A stretch of 64,000 nucleotides of DNA from Alicyclobacillus sp. SO9. GTDB taxonomy: Bacteria > Bacillota > Bacilli > Alicyclobacillales > Alicyclobacillaceae. Positions 8,975 through 19,275 of this stretch are shown here, one piece after another. How positions within the stretch are numbered: position 1 is the first letter of the stretch; every line of letters begins with the position of its first letter. The stretch covers positions 1,674,001 to 1,738,000 of the forward strand of contig NZ_CP066339.1 of NCBI RefSeq assembly GCF_016406125.1. Reading direction: 5' to 3'. The notes below the pieces were generated by a model. It saw only the letters and a program-made list of their open reading frames with translations. It was not told where the DNA came from and ran no database searches. A program made the position numbers and the translations under genes.

Positions 8975-9283
8975 TTGGTTACCAAGGAACAAGTAATGGG
9001 AATCTTGACGGAAGTCATGGATCCTGAAATTCAGATTGATGTCGTAAATCTGGGTATGGTTTACGGTGTAGATATATCGGAAGACGGGAAACTGGTTACA
9101 ATTACCATGACCTTAACTACGATGGGGTGCCCGGCCTACGACATGATGCGGGAAGATATTATCGATCGCGTTGGCAGTTTCGAGGGCGTAGAACAAGTCG
9201 ACATTAATTTAACGTTCGATCCCCCCTGGGACAAAGAGATGATGTCGGATGAGGCAAAGTTGGTTTTTAAGTACCTTTTTTAA
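8975..9283 (+). CDS. SufT / MIP18-type (DUF59) iron-sulfur assembly protein
   Basis: 102 residues of the MIP18/PaaD-like domain: an N-terminal helix EQVMGILTEVMDPEIQIDVVNLG, the strand-turn MVYGVDIS, and the conserved cysteine in TMGCPAYD (about residue 49), then DINLTFDPPWDKEMMS. Such proteins help mature Fe-S proteins. Its position just before sufC supports this role, although a terminator at 9396-9438 separates it from the operon. Start: a TTG with AAAGGGTGG 5 bases upstream is preferred; an in-frame GTG at 8966 overlaps that site. Confidence 0.8.
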   Translation: MVTKEQVMGILTEVMDPEIQIDVVNLGMVYGVDISEDGKLVTITMTLTTMGCPAYDMMREDIIDRVGSFEGVEQVDINLTFDPPWDKEMMSDEAKLVFKYLF

Positions 9284-9285
9284 CC

Positions 9286-9315
9286 TTTTGAATGTAAAGC
9301 TTTTGAATGTAAAGC
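9286..9315. repeat. 15-bp tandem duplication
   Basis: TTTTGAATGTAAAGC occurs twice in direct tandem immediately after the SufT-like stop codon. Confidence 0.85.
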
Positions 9316-9395
9316 TGTTGAAACGCCATTTCAGAGAAACATTGATACCGGCCCTTAAAATGCCTTATGACGAAAATGTGAAACTTATGTTTAGT

Positions 9396-9438
9396 GCCCC
9401 GGAAACGGTAAAAGCCGAGGCCGGGGCTATTGCTTTTT
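9396..9438 (+). terminator. Intrinsic terminator before suf operon
   Basis: GCCCCGG ... CCGGGGC with inner GGT/GCC pairing, followed by TATTGCTTTTT. It isolates sufC from upstream transcription. Confidence 0.75.
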
Positions 9439-9469
9439 CATGTACATGTGGTACGCTTGAGTCAAAACA

Positions 9470-9484
9470 TGACTGTATTAGTCA
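9470..9484. promoter_or_regulatory. Possible suf operon operator
   Basis: Perfect inverted repeat TGACT-GTATT-AGTCA, 80 bases before the sufC ATG, between the upstream terminator and the gene. It could be a binding site for the Rrf2-type regulator encoded at the end of this block; that is inference from position only. Confidence 0.3.
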
Positions 9485-9564
9485 ACTTTAATTTCAGCGC
9501 TGAATTTGCGTCGATTGCGAAATAGCCGTCGGCGCCCAACATAACGTATGAAAGGTTGGTTGCA

Positions 9565-10350
9565 ATGGCAGCACCGCACTTACAAATCAAAGACTTGCAT
9601 GTATCAGTAGAAGACAAGGAAATTGTGAAGGGGTTGAACCTGGACATTCACGGCGGAGAAATCCACGCCATCATGGGCCCCAACGGTACAGGGAAGAGCA
9701 CCCTTTCTTCTGCGTTAATGGGGCATCCAGCTTACAAAGTGACAAGTGGAACGGCAACTCTCGACGGAGAGGACTTGCTCTCCATGGCGGTAGATGAGCG
9801 GGGCCGCGCGGGGATGTTCCTGGCTATGCAATATCCGGCTGAAGTATCCGGTGTATCCAATGCCAACTTCCTGCGTACTGCATTGAATTCAAGGCTCGGC
9901 GAGGGGAATGAAATGCCTGTTATTAAGTTCCACCGGTCCTTGCAAAAGAAAATGAAAGAACTGGATATTGATCCTTCCTTTGCAGACAGGTACCTAAATG
10001 AAGGTTTTTCCGGCGGAGAGAAAAAGAGGAATGAAATTCTTCAGATGGCAATGCTTGAACCGCGTATTGCGATTTTGGATGAGATTGACTCGGGGTTGGA
10101 CATTGATGCACTCAAAGTTGTTTCCAGTGCAGTCAACTCGTTGCGTTCGCCAGAGACTGGCTTCTTGATTATTACGCACTATCAGCGTTTGCTTCAATAT
10201 ATTGAACCGGATTTCGTGCACATTATGATGCAAGGACGGATTGTGAAGTCCGGCGACAAGAAACTGGCAGAGTATCTCGAAGCAAACGGTTATGACGGTT
10301 TGAAACAGGAGTTGGGTATTGTCGACGAAACTGTCGGAGCAGAGGCATAA
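9565..10350 (+). CDS. sufC: Fe-S assembly ATPase SufC
   Basis: ABC-type ATPase of the SufBCD scaffold that builds [Fe-S] clusters in the cytoplasm. 261 residues: Walker A GPNGTGKST (about residues 35-43), ABC signature SGGEKKRNEILQM, Walker B IAILDEIDSGLDID with the SufC-type DEIDSGLD, and the switch His in LIITHYQRLL. ATG at 9565 with AAAGG 9 bases upstream; a TTG at 9556 is the alternative. First gene of the sufCDSUB operon; sufD follows after a 13-bp gap carrying its own strong ribosome site. Confidence 0.95.
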   Translation: MAAPHLQIKDLHVSVEDKEIVKGLNLDIHGGEIHAIMGPNGTGKSTLSSALMGHPAYKVTSGTATLDGEDLLSMAVDERGRAGMFLAMQYPAEVSGVSNANFLRTALNSRLGEGNEMPVIKFHRSLQKKMKELDIDPSFADRYLNEGFSGGEKKRNEILQMAMLEPRIAILDEIDSGLDIDALKVVSSAVNSLRSPETGFLIITHYQRLLQYIEPDFVHIMMQGRIVKSGDKKLAEYLEANGYDGLKQELGIVDETVGAEA

Positions 10351-10363
10351 GGAGGGGACAAAC

Positions 10364-13321
<2,958 letters not shown>

Positions 13322-13436
13322 GAGTCACGGAAATGAATTCACATACGGATTCATTGAAGACGGTCTTACGGGTTCGCTGAAGATAGGCTTTGAAAGCTGA
13401 TTTTGGACACAATTCAGTACAAGGAGGTCGATTGTC

Positions 13437-14834
13437 GTGGCGAAGACAATGCCGAATTTGGAAGAGTATAAGTATGGGTTCCACGATAAGGACGTTTCTG
13501 TTGTCAAGTTTCAAAAAGGCTTGAACAAGAAAATCGTTGAACAGATTTCCATGATGAAGAATGAACCTGGTTGGATGACAGACTTCCGTCTGCGCTCCTT
13601 GGAGTTGTTTGAAAAGCAGAAAATGCCCAACTGGGGCGGCGATCTGTCTGATCTCAACTTTGACGATATCACGTACTATGTAAAACCTTCCGAGCGACAG
13701 GGCAAGACATGGGAGGAAGTTCCGAGCGAAATTAAGAACACATTTGATAAGCTCGGAATTCCTGAAGCGGAACAAAAGTACCTCGCTGGTGTGTCAGCGC
13801 AGTACGAGTCCGAGGTTGTGTATCACTCTATGCGTAAGGACCTGGAGGATCTCGGTATTCTGTTCACAGATACAGACACTGCCCTTCGCGAGTATCCTGA
13901 ACTGTTCAAGGAGTACTTCGGCACCGTTGTACCTCCTGAAGACAACAAGTTTGCAGCGTTGAACAGCGCAGTGTGGAGCGGAGGAAGTTTCATTTACGTA
14001 CCAAAAGGCGTCAAAAGTGATGTCCCGCTCCAGGCTTACTTCAGGATTAATTCGGAGAACATGGGACAGTTCGAAAGAACTTTGATTCTCTGTGATGATG
14101 ACAGCTTCGTGCACTATGTCGAAGGGTGCACAGCACCGGTTTACAGCACCAACTCTCTGCACAGTGCCGTTGTCGAAATTGTGGTGAAGGACAATGCTCG
14201 CTGTCGTTATTCAACCATTCAGAACTGGGCCCCCAATGTCTATAATCTAGTGACAAAGCGTGCCGTAGCGTATAAGAACGCTACGATGGAATGGGTAGAC
14301 GGCAACATTGGTTCACAACTGACCATGAAATACCCAAGTGTCTATATGATGGAGGAAGGCGCCAAAGCGATGGTGCTATCCATTGCTGTAGGCGGTAAAG
14401 GACAACATCAGGACGCAGGAGCAAAGGTGGTTCACAATGCTCCGAATACGACTTCAACGATTGTCTCCAAGTCCATCAGTAAGCAGGGCGGAAAAACTAC
14501 GTATCGCGGCTTGACCAGTTTTGCGCCAAATGCTTACGGCTCCAAGTCCAACGTAAAGTGTGACACACTTCTGTTTGACGAAAATTCAACTTCGGATACC
14601 ATGCCGTACAATGAAATTATGAACGATGACGTTACATTGGAACACGAGGCGACTGTATCCAAGGTCAGCGAAGAGCAACTGTTCTATTTGATGAGTCGCG
14701 GGTTGTCGGAAGAAGAAGCCACTCGGATGATTGTCATGGGCTTTATCGAACCTTTCACGCGTGAACTGCCGATGGAATACGCGGTGGAAATGAATCGCCT
14801 GATTAAGTTTGAAATGGAAGGTTCTGTAGGATAA
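13437..14834 (+). CDS. sufB: Fe-S assembly scaffold SufB
   Basis: 465 residues, the main scaffold subunit of SufBCD. Typical SufB segments: [10 protein letters not shown] at the start, [23 protein letters not shown], the core [25 protein letters not shown] with its Cys, [20 protein letters not shown], and the C-terminal [19 protein letters not shown] with the [11 protein letters not shown]-like end. GTG start after CAAGGAGG. Closes the sufCDSUB operon, the standard Bacillus order. Confidence 0.95.
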   Translation: MAKTMPNLEEYKYGFHDKDVSVVKFQKGLNKKIVEQISMMKNEPGWMTDFRLRSLELFEKQKMPNWGGDLSDLNFDDITYYVKPSERQGKTWEEVPSEIKNTFDKLGIPEAEQKYLAGVSAQYESEVVYHSMRKDLEDLGILFTDTDTALREYPELFKEYFGTVVPPEDNKFAALNSAVWSGGSFIYVPKGVKSDVPLQAYFRINSENMGQFERTLILCDDDSFVHYVEGCTAPVYSTNSLHSAVVEIVVKDNARCRYSTIQNWAPNVYNLVTKRAVAYKNATMEWVDGNIGSQLTMKYPSVYMMEEGAKAMVLSIAVGGKGQHQDAGAKVVHNAPNTTSTIVSKSISKQGGKTTYRGLTSFAPNAYGSKSNVKCDTLLFDENSTSDTMPYNEIMNDDVTLEHEATVSKVSEEQLFYLMSRGLSEEEATRMIVMGFIEPFTRELPMEYAVEMNRLIKFEMEGSVG

Positions 14835-14845
14835 TGTTAAAGCGG

Positions 14846-14872
14846 GTTTGGGAAGCGTGATGCTTCCCAAAC
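14846..14872 (+). terminator. Strong hairpin after sufB
   Basis: Perfect 11-bp inverted repeat GTTTGGGAAGC-GTGAT-GCTTCCCAAAC with a 5-base loop. There is no clear T run behind it, so it may be a weak terminator or an mRNA-stabilising stem. Confidence 0.5.
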
Positions 14873-14904
14873 GTCCGATTTGATATGAATTGTGTCGATG
14901 TGTC

Positions 14905-14942
14905 TGAAGAGTTGAAGAGTTGAAGAGTTGAAGAGTTGAAGA
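14905..14942. repeat. Octanucleotide tandem repeat (TGAAGAGT)
   Basis: Four exact copies of TGAAGAGT followed by a partial fifth end directly at the ATG at 14942. A change in copy number would shift spacing upstream of the Rieske gene. Confidence 0.9.
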
Positions 14943-14959
14943 TGAACGGAGATGTGCGT

Positions 14960-15274
14960 GTGAGTTGGACGAAGGTGGCTTCTGCAGCGGAAGTTGCAAA
15001 AGGAAGCATGAGGAATGTAGAAATCGATGACGAATATATCGGTGTGTATCATACGATGGAAGATGAATGGTATGCCACCTCGAACATCTGTACCCATGCA
15101 GGGGAGACTTTGACGGACGGAACACTGGAGGGCTGTGTCGTTCAGTGTCCCAAACACGGAGGACAGTTTGACGTTTCGACGGGTGCGGCAGTGAAGTTTC
15201 CGTGCGTGATGCCTGTGGAGACTTACCAAATTGAGATTCGGGACGGTGAAGTGTACATCGACTTTGAGGAGTAA
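14960..15274 (+). CDS. Rieske [2Fe-2S] ferredoxin (non-haem oxygenase type)
   Basis: 104 residues with both Rieske motifs: CTHAGE (about residue 37) and CPKHGGQFD (about residue 57). Small soluble Rieske ferredoxins carry electrons to oxygenases, but here the partner is not adjacent. Its place right after sufB in many Firmicutes suggests a link to Fe-S metabolism. Start: the GTG at 14960 has GGAG 8 bases upstream and gives the usual short N terminus (SWTKVASAAEVAKG); an ATG at 14942 abuts the octanucleotide repeat and has no proper ribosome site. Confidence 0.85.
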   Translation: MSWTKVASAAEVAKGSMRNVEIDDEYIGVYHTMEDEWYATSNICTHAGETLTDGTLEGCVVQCPKHGGQFDVSTGAAVKFPCVMPVETYQIEIRDGEVYIDFEE

Positions 15275-15366
15275 TTCGGACAAAGCGAATTCAACCTCAA
15301 GGGCGAGTGCTTCTCAGAGATACAGCAGTCTTTGCTAACCCGAACGGAAAGCTGAGGGGATAGGCT

Positions 15367-15819
15367 TTGAAGGTCGCCAAGAAGACGGAATATGGCCTTA
15401 GGGCAATGGTTGCACTGGCTTTGATGGCAGGTGAGCGCCATGCTGTACCCCTTCGTACAATTGCAGAGTCTGAGAATATTCCTGAGCCTTTCCTCGATCA
15501 AATCGTAGCAAAACTCAGAAAGGCAGGCTTTGTGAAAAGTGTACGAGGCGTAAATGGCGGGTACATGCTGAGCAGAGCTGCGTCTGATATTAAAATTGGT
15601 TCATTGGTAAGAGTACTTGAAGGTTCTCTGTCCCCCATTGGATGCATTGGGGATGACGTGCAAGCTGTTGAGGAATTCTGTTGTAGAGTGGAAGGCTGTC
15701 ATACTAGGCCAGTGTGGATTCGGGTTATGGATGCAGTCACCAGAGCATTGGACTCTATATCATTAGAAGACGTCATGCACGATGAAGTGCCCGTGGAAAC
15801 AGTTCTGAGCGAATCGTAA
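15367..15819 (+). CDS. Rrf2-family Fe-S-type transcriptional regulator
   Basis: 150 residues: winged HTH with the Rrf2 signature (KKTEYGLRAMVALAL at the start, LRTIAESENIPEPFLDQIVAKLRKAGFVKSVRGVNGGY). After it lies a cysteine cluster: GCIG, then EFCCRVEGCH. Three or more cysteines in this place bind a [Fe-S] cluster in IscR/NsrR/RsrR-type members; CymR lacks them. It is probably the regulator of the preceding suf block, sensing cluster supply or oxidants, which is inference. TTG start with GAGGGGAT upstream. Confidence 0.85.
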   Translation: MKVAKKTEYGLRAMVALALMAGERHAVPLRTIAESENIPEPFLDQIVAKLRKAGFVKSVRGVNGGYMLSRAASDIKIGSLVRVLEGSLSPIGCIGDDVQAVEEFCCRVEGCHTRPVWIRVMDAVTRALDSISLEDVMHDEVPVETVLSES

Positions 15820-15859
15820 TCGCGTTGCACCGTAATTAGAAGCAGTCGGAAGCGTGTGT

Positions 15860-16044
15860 CGAGGGACTGTGGGAGTACAGGGTGATTTCAAGGGATTGAA
15901 TGGATTAAATGAGGATTCGTCTGAGTCTAGCCGTGTCCGACCAACACTATAAAGCTGGCCCTGCGAGCAGCCCGTGAGAAGGTACCGACCGCAGGAGGCC
16001 AAAATCTAAGGCAGCCCGCAAGTAATTTTGGGCGCCTATTTTTG
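15860..16044 (+). ncRNA. Candidate structured RNA ending in an intrinsic terminator
   Basis: No coding frame fits. There is a strong stem TGGCCCTGCG (15956-15965) with CGCAG-GA-GGCCA (15990-16001) closing a 24-base loop. Then a terminator-like stem GGC-A-GCCC / GGGCGCC (16010-16036) is followed by TATTTTTG. Both loops contain the word CAGCCCG. A transcript ending here could be a small RNA or the 3' end of the Rrf2 mRNA. I could not match it to 6S, SRP, RNase P, tmRNA or a riboswitch class. The 5' end is a guess. Confidence 0.35.
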
Positions 16045-16114
16045 TCGACAGCCAAAGGTTGTTTTTCGTATGCGATGACGCGGACTTCCCGCAGGCTCGC
16101 AGCATGACAAGCAG

Positions 16115-16636
16115 GTGATTGGACGATTAGTTCTTTTGAATAGATTAGGAAGATAAACAGGACAGTCCTGTTTATCTACAATATTAGGATAGTCCAATTG
16201 GAAAACGGGTTGGATTGTACGATAAGCGGATGGACCTGGTCGCCGCAGAGGATGAGGCCCTCGGATGGCGAGGCACGGGTTCTGAATCAAGGGGACAGGC
16301 CTGGAATCAAAGGGATAGGCCCGAAATCAAGGGGATAGGCCCAAATCAAGGGGACAGTCCTGGAATAAGGATCCCAAAAGAGCTTATATGGATCTGACGG
16401 CTCTGTGTTATTGAAATAGACTCCCCAGAAGAGCTTAAGCAAGCAATTATAGCCCGAAATGGCACTCTCACTGCCACTTAAGCTCCTCTCAGGAGCTTAT
16501 TAGGCCGCTTTGTAACAGAAAGCGAGAAATAAGCACCTGTGGGATCGCTATCAGGCAGTCGTTACCTTTGCATATACCCCTGATGGGTATTGGCACTTCA
16601 AAGCCCCCGAATCGTGCTCCAAAGTTGCACTCCAAA
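16115..16636. repeat. Palindrome-rich element, copy 1
   Basis: First of two direct copies of a non-coding element of about 500 bp. It opens with GTGATTGGACGATTAG and contains a perfect 27-base palindrome at 16151-16177 (13-base arms AGATAAACAGGAC). It then has an array of about 20-bp units beginning AATCAAGGGG (16286-16365, four units), a GCTTAAG...CTTAAGC pair, the perfect hairpin AAGCTCCT-CTC-AGGAGCTT (16480-16498) and TGGCA/TGCCA. Apparent minus-strand frames run through it but do not resemble proteins. Confidence 0.85.
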
Positions 16637-16672
16637 GTTACCAACCACATCCAGGCTGGGGTGTGGGATTGA

Positions 16673-17155
16673 GTGATTGGACGATTAGTTCTTTTGAATA
16701 GATTAAGAAGATAAACAGGACAGTCCTGTTTATCTACAATATTAGGATAGTCCAATTGGAAAACGGGTTGGATTGTACGATAAGCGGATGGACTAGGTCG
16801 CCGCAGAGGATGAGGCCCTCGGATGGCGAGGTATGGGTCCTGAATCAAAGGGATAGGCCCGAAATCAAGAGGACAGGCCTGGAATAAGGATCCCAAAAGA
16901 GCTTATATGGATCTGACGGCTCTGTGTTATTGAAATAGACTCCCCAGAAGAGCTTAAGCAAGCAATTTTAGCCCGAAATGGCACTCTCACTGCCACTTAA
17001 GCTCCTCCCAGGAGCTTATTAGGCGGCTTTGTAACAGAAAGCGAGAAATAAGCACCTGTGGGATCGCTATCAGGCAGTCGTTACCTTTGCATATACCCCT
17101 GATGGGTATTGGCACTTCAAAGCCCCCGAATCGTGCTCCAAAGTTGCACTCCAAA
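16673..17155. repeat. Palindrome-rich element, copy 2
   Basis: Near-identical direct copy of 16115-16636, 36 bp further on. It is 39 bp shorter because its AATCAAGGGG array has two units instead of four. The palindrome is conserved at 16709-16735 and the AGGAGCTT hairpin at 16999-17017 keeps its arms while the loop changes (CTC to CCC). Confidence 0.85.
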
Positions 17156-17242
17156 TCGACTACAGACATCCAGGATAGGTAATATATGGACTGTTGTCTA
17201 CTTAGACGTACCAAGCCCCATCCAAGCTAGACACGCGATCCA

Positions 17243-17521
17243 TCAAAAGCCAAGGTCTGTCTTTGGCATTTGCTTTACTTGTTCCAACTCTTCATCACGT
17301 TTCCTACAGGCTTCTAAGTAGGCATTGTACATAGACCGAATGTCGGGATTGCCTGCTGTAACCTGCTGATCCAACAGTAGATGGTGGTTGCGTCGGTCAT
17401 AGGAAATGTGGTTGCTTGGATTATAGCCCTTATCCCGCAGCAAGCCGAGTAATTGTGTCATCAAGTCTGTCACGGCGAGGTGTGATACACTCCATTGTTC
17501 CGTTTGGTCTGGTTCTGACAT
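17243..17521 (-). CDS. Hypothetical protein, 92 residues
   Basis: The ATG is well supported by GGAGG 7 bases upstream; a longer frame reaching 17566 has no ribosome site. The product is acidic at the N terminus (SEPDQTEQW), then helical (VSHLAVTDLMTQLLGLLRDKGY), a polar middle (YDRRNHHLLLDQQ) and a charged C-terminal helix (YLEACRKRDEELEQVKQ). No membrane segment and no recognised domain. It faces the duplicated element and is divergent from the peroxiredoxin. Function unknown. Confidence 0.55.
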   Translation of the reverse strand: MSEPDQTEQWSVSHLAVTDLMTQLLGLLRDKGYNPSNHISYDRRNHHLLLDQQVTAGNPDIRSMYNAYLEACRKRDEELEQVKQMPKTDLGF

Positions 17522-17880
17522 AGTGTTTCCTCCCTCTCCATGTAAATTATCAGGATCCGCTGCCATGGATGAGACGTCTTAATTAGTTCGCTACTAGTGT
17601 TTTGGCAGTCTTTCATACAGTTCGCTGCCGATTGATTGTTAGCCTGTGGAGCTTGCGTTGCAAATCTCTTATCGGCTCCTACCAACCGCCGCATAGCTGG
17701 CAGCCCACCGCCGCATAGCTTGGCAGCCACCTGCACCGGGCTGATATTTTTCAAACTTGCCATAAGAATATGCAATAGGCCCCTTGCCAATTTGAATATG
17801 GGTATCGATAAATAGTATAATTCAGTTTGTGTGGTAAAGCCAATTGCCTCACAATCAGATTACATAGGAGGTTGATGGGA
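17522..17880. other. Intergenic region with promoter for peroxiredoxin
   Basis: Holds a direct repeat CCGCCGCATAGC(T)TGGCAGCC in two copies (about 17689-17731) and a sigma-A-like promoter for the peroxiredoxin gene, TTGAAT-18 bp-TATAAT (about 17792-17822). No PerR box was recognised. Confidence 0.5.
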
Positions 17881-18420
17881 ATGCCGTTAGTTGGGAACCC
17901 AGCTCCAGATTTCGACATGTTGTCAACAAAGAACATGAAAACCTTGGATGAGCGTGTTAAACTGTCTGACTATAAAGGCAAGTGGTTGGTTATGTTTTTC
18001 TATCCCGCCGACTTCACTTTTGTCTGCCCGACAGAGATTATTGCGATGAATGACAGGCTGCAAGAGTTTAAAGACTTGGATGCCGAAGTTCTGGGGATTA
18101 GCACAGACAGTGTGCACAGTCACAAGGCATGGATTAATACACCAAAAGAAGACAATGGCCTGGGCGGTTTGGACTATCCGTTAGGCGGAGACTTCACGAA
18201 GGAAGTTGCCAGCAAATACGACGTGCTGGTTGAGGCTGAAGGTGTAGCACTGCGAGGTCTGTTTATTATCGATCCCGATGGCGTACTCCGCTACCAAGTG
18301 GTACACGATCTGAACATTGGCCGCAGTGTTGATGAGACCCTGCGTGTTCTCGAAGCCTTGCAAGCAGGCGGCATGTGTCCGGCAAACTGGCAGCCTGGAG
18401 ATGCGTTGCTCGAAGTCTGA
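17881..18420 (+). CDS. 2-Cys peroxiredoxin (AhpC/Prx1 type)
   Basis: Thiol peroxidase reducing hydrogen peroxide and organic hydroperoxides. 179 residues: peroxidatic Cys in FTFVCPTEI (about residue 46), resolving Cys near the end in GGMCPANW (about residue 165), so a typical 2-Cys enzyme. The absence of an ahpF neighbour suggests a thioredoxin-type reductant. Start: ATG at 17881 lies 9 bases after AGGAGG; an ATG at 17875 is too close. The thioredoxin-like gene at 18593 follows on the same strand. Confidence 0.92.
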   Translation: MPLVGNPAPDFDMLSTKNMKTLDERVKLSDYKGKWLVMFFYPADFTFVCPTEIIAMNDRLQEFKDLDAEVLGISTDSVHSHKAWINTPKEDNGLGGLDYPLGGDFTKEVASKYDVLVEAEGVALRGLFIIDPDGVLRYQVVHDLNIGRSVDETLRVLEALQAGGMCPANWQPGDALLEV

Positions 18421-18452
18421 GGCGGTTGGCCGCTAGGGCCTGCTGCTGCCAG

Positions 18453-18488
18453 AAAGGGGGATCGGCCTGCGAGCCGTTCCTCTTTTTT
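18453..18488 (+). terminator. Terminator after peroxiredoxin
   Basis: Imperfect stem GGGGGATCGGC / GCCGTTCCTC followed by TTTTTT. Confidence 0.6.
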
Positions 18489-18592
18489 AGCATGTGATAG
18501 AGCTGAAACGTAAATTGTCCAGCCTCGCAGCAGTTACTGTGAATGCTGTCTTTTTGAGAAAGCTGGAAACCATCATTTGGAGGTGATACTGC

Positions 18593-19048
18593 ATGCCCAT
18601 GCGACTAGGGACGGAAATGCCAACTATTGAAGGAGCAACCGAGTGGTTTAACAGCGAAGGAATGCCCGAGCTGGAGCCGGGGAAGGTAACGCTGATTCAC
18701 TTTTGGGCAGTCTCCTGCCACATTTGCCATGAGACAATGCCCGAACTGATGAAAATTAAGTCCAAGTATGAAAAGGACGGTCTACAGGTTGTTGCTGTGC
18801 ATATGCCGCGCTATGATGCGGACGTAGATGTTGAGAAGGTCAAGGGTGACAGGGCGGAGTACCAGATGGATCAGCCTATAGGTCTCGACCACCGCAAGGC
18901 ACTGGCGACTCGATTTCAAAATGAGTACGTACCTGCTTTTTTCATTTTTGACAAGGAAGGTAAATTGAAGTTTCGTGCCGCCGGCGATCGCGGTTTTCAG
19001 AAGGTAGAACCGAAAGTGCGCGAGGCACTGGGACTTCCAAACGAGTAA
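18593..19048 (+). CDS. TlpA/ResA-like thioredoxin-fold protein
   Basis: 151 residues with the AhpC/TSA-thioredoxin fold: IHFWAVSCHICHETMPEL carries the CxxC pair (C-H-I-C, about residues 39-42), and the cis-Pro strand is EYVPAFFIFDKEGKL. No signal peptide or membrane helix, so it is cytoplasmic, unlike ResA. It probably acts as a disulfide reductase, possibly for the preceding peroxiredoxin (inference from adjacency). Ribosome site GGAGGTGA lies before the ATG; a second ATG is six bases further on. Confidence 0.8.
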   Translation: MPMRLGTEMPTIEGATEWFNSEGMPELEPGKVTLIHFWAVSCHICHETMPELMKIKSKYEKDGLQVVAVHMPRYDADVDVEKVKGDRAEYQMDQPIGLDHRKALATRFQNEYVPAFFIFDKEGKLKFRAAGDRGFQKVEPKVREALGLPNE

Positions 19049-19072
19049 ACGTAGACGGTACCCTCTACACCA

Positions 19073-19125
19073 GAGCGGCCGGGATGTGATACCCGAGTTA
19101 AGGAACAGGTAAAGAACGGCCGCTC
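19073..19125 (+). terminator. Inverted repeat after thioredoxin-like gene
   Basis: GAGCGGCCG ... CGGCCGCTC, nine-base perfect arms with a 35-base loop. There is only a short T stretch behind it, so terminator function is moderate. Confidence 0.45.
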
Positions 19126-19235
19126 CCTCATTTGTCCGCCCAGATTGATGTGTCCATTTGAATTCACTTGAATTTTTGCGAGTTTTGCTCTGACTAGGTC
19201 GAGGTTTCATGAAGACTAGGCACAGTTCAGCGTTA

Positions 19236-19264
19236 TTGACAGTTACAGTTTCACCACCTACAAT
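19236..19264 (+). promoter_or_regulatory. Sigma-A promoter of fadR-etfBA
   Basis: TTGACA, 17-base spacer, TACAAT. Transcription would start near 19271, leaving only about five bases before the fadR ATG. Confidence 0.7.
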
Positions 19265-19275
19265 GAGGATGAATA

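Noticed and set aside
9249-9491. 80-residue frame after the SufT-like gene
   Set aside because: It overlaps the preceding gene end, passes through a 15-bp duplication and an intrinsic terminator, and has no ribosome site.
15860-16044. 6S RNA, SRP RNA or a known riboswitch
   Set aside because: The conserved core words of these RNAs as I know them were not found; kept only as an unassigned candidate.
16286-16365. Repeat array as a CRISPR
   Set aside because: Units of about 20 bp are directly adjacent without spacers, and no cas genes are seen.
16489-16896. 135-residue minus-strand frame across the duplicated element
   Set aside because: It runs through palindromes and repeats, has no ribosome site, and similar frames occur in both copies with different lengths; codon use and composition look random.
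17689-17731. Direct repeats before the peroxiredoxin as a PerR box
   Set aside because: PerR boxes are AT-rich 15-mers (TTATAATnATTATAA); these GC-rich repeats do not match.
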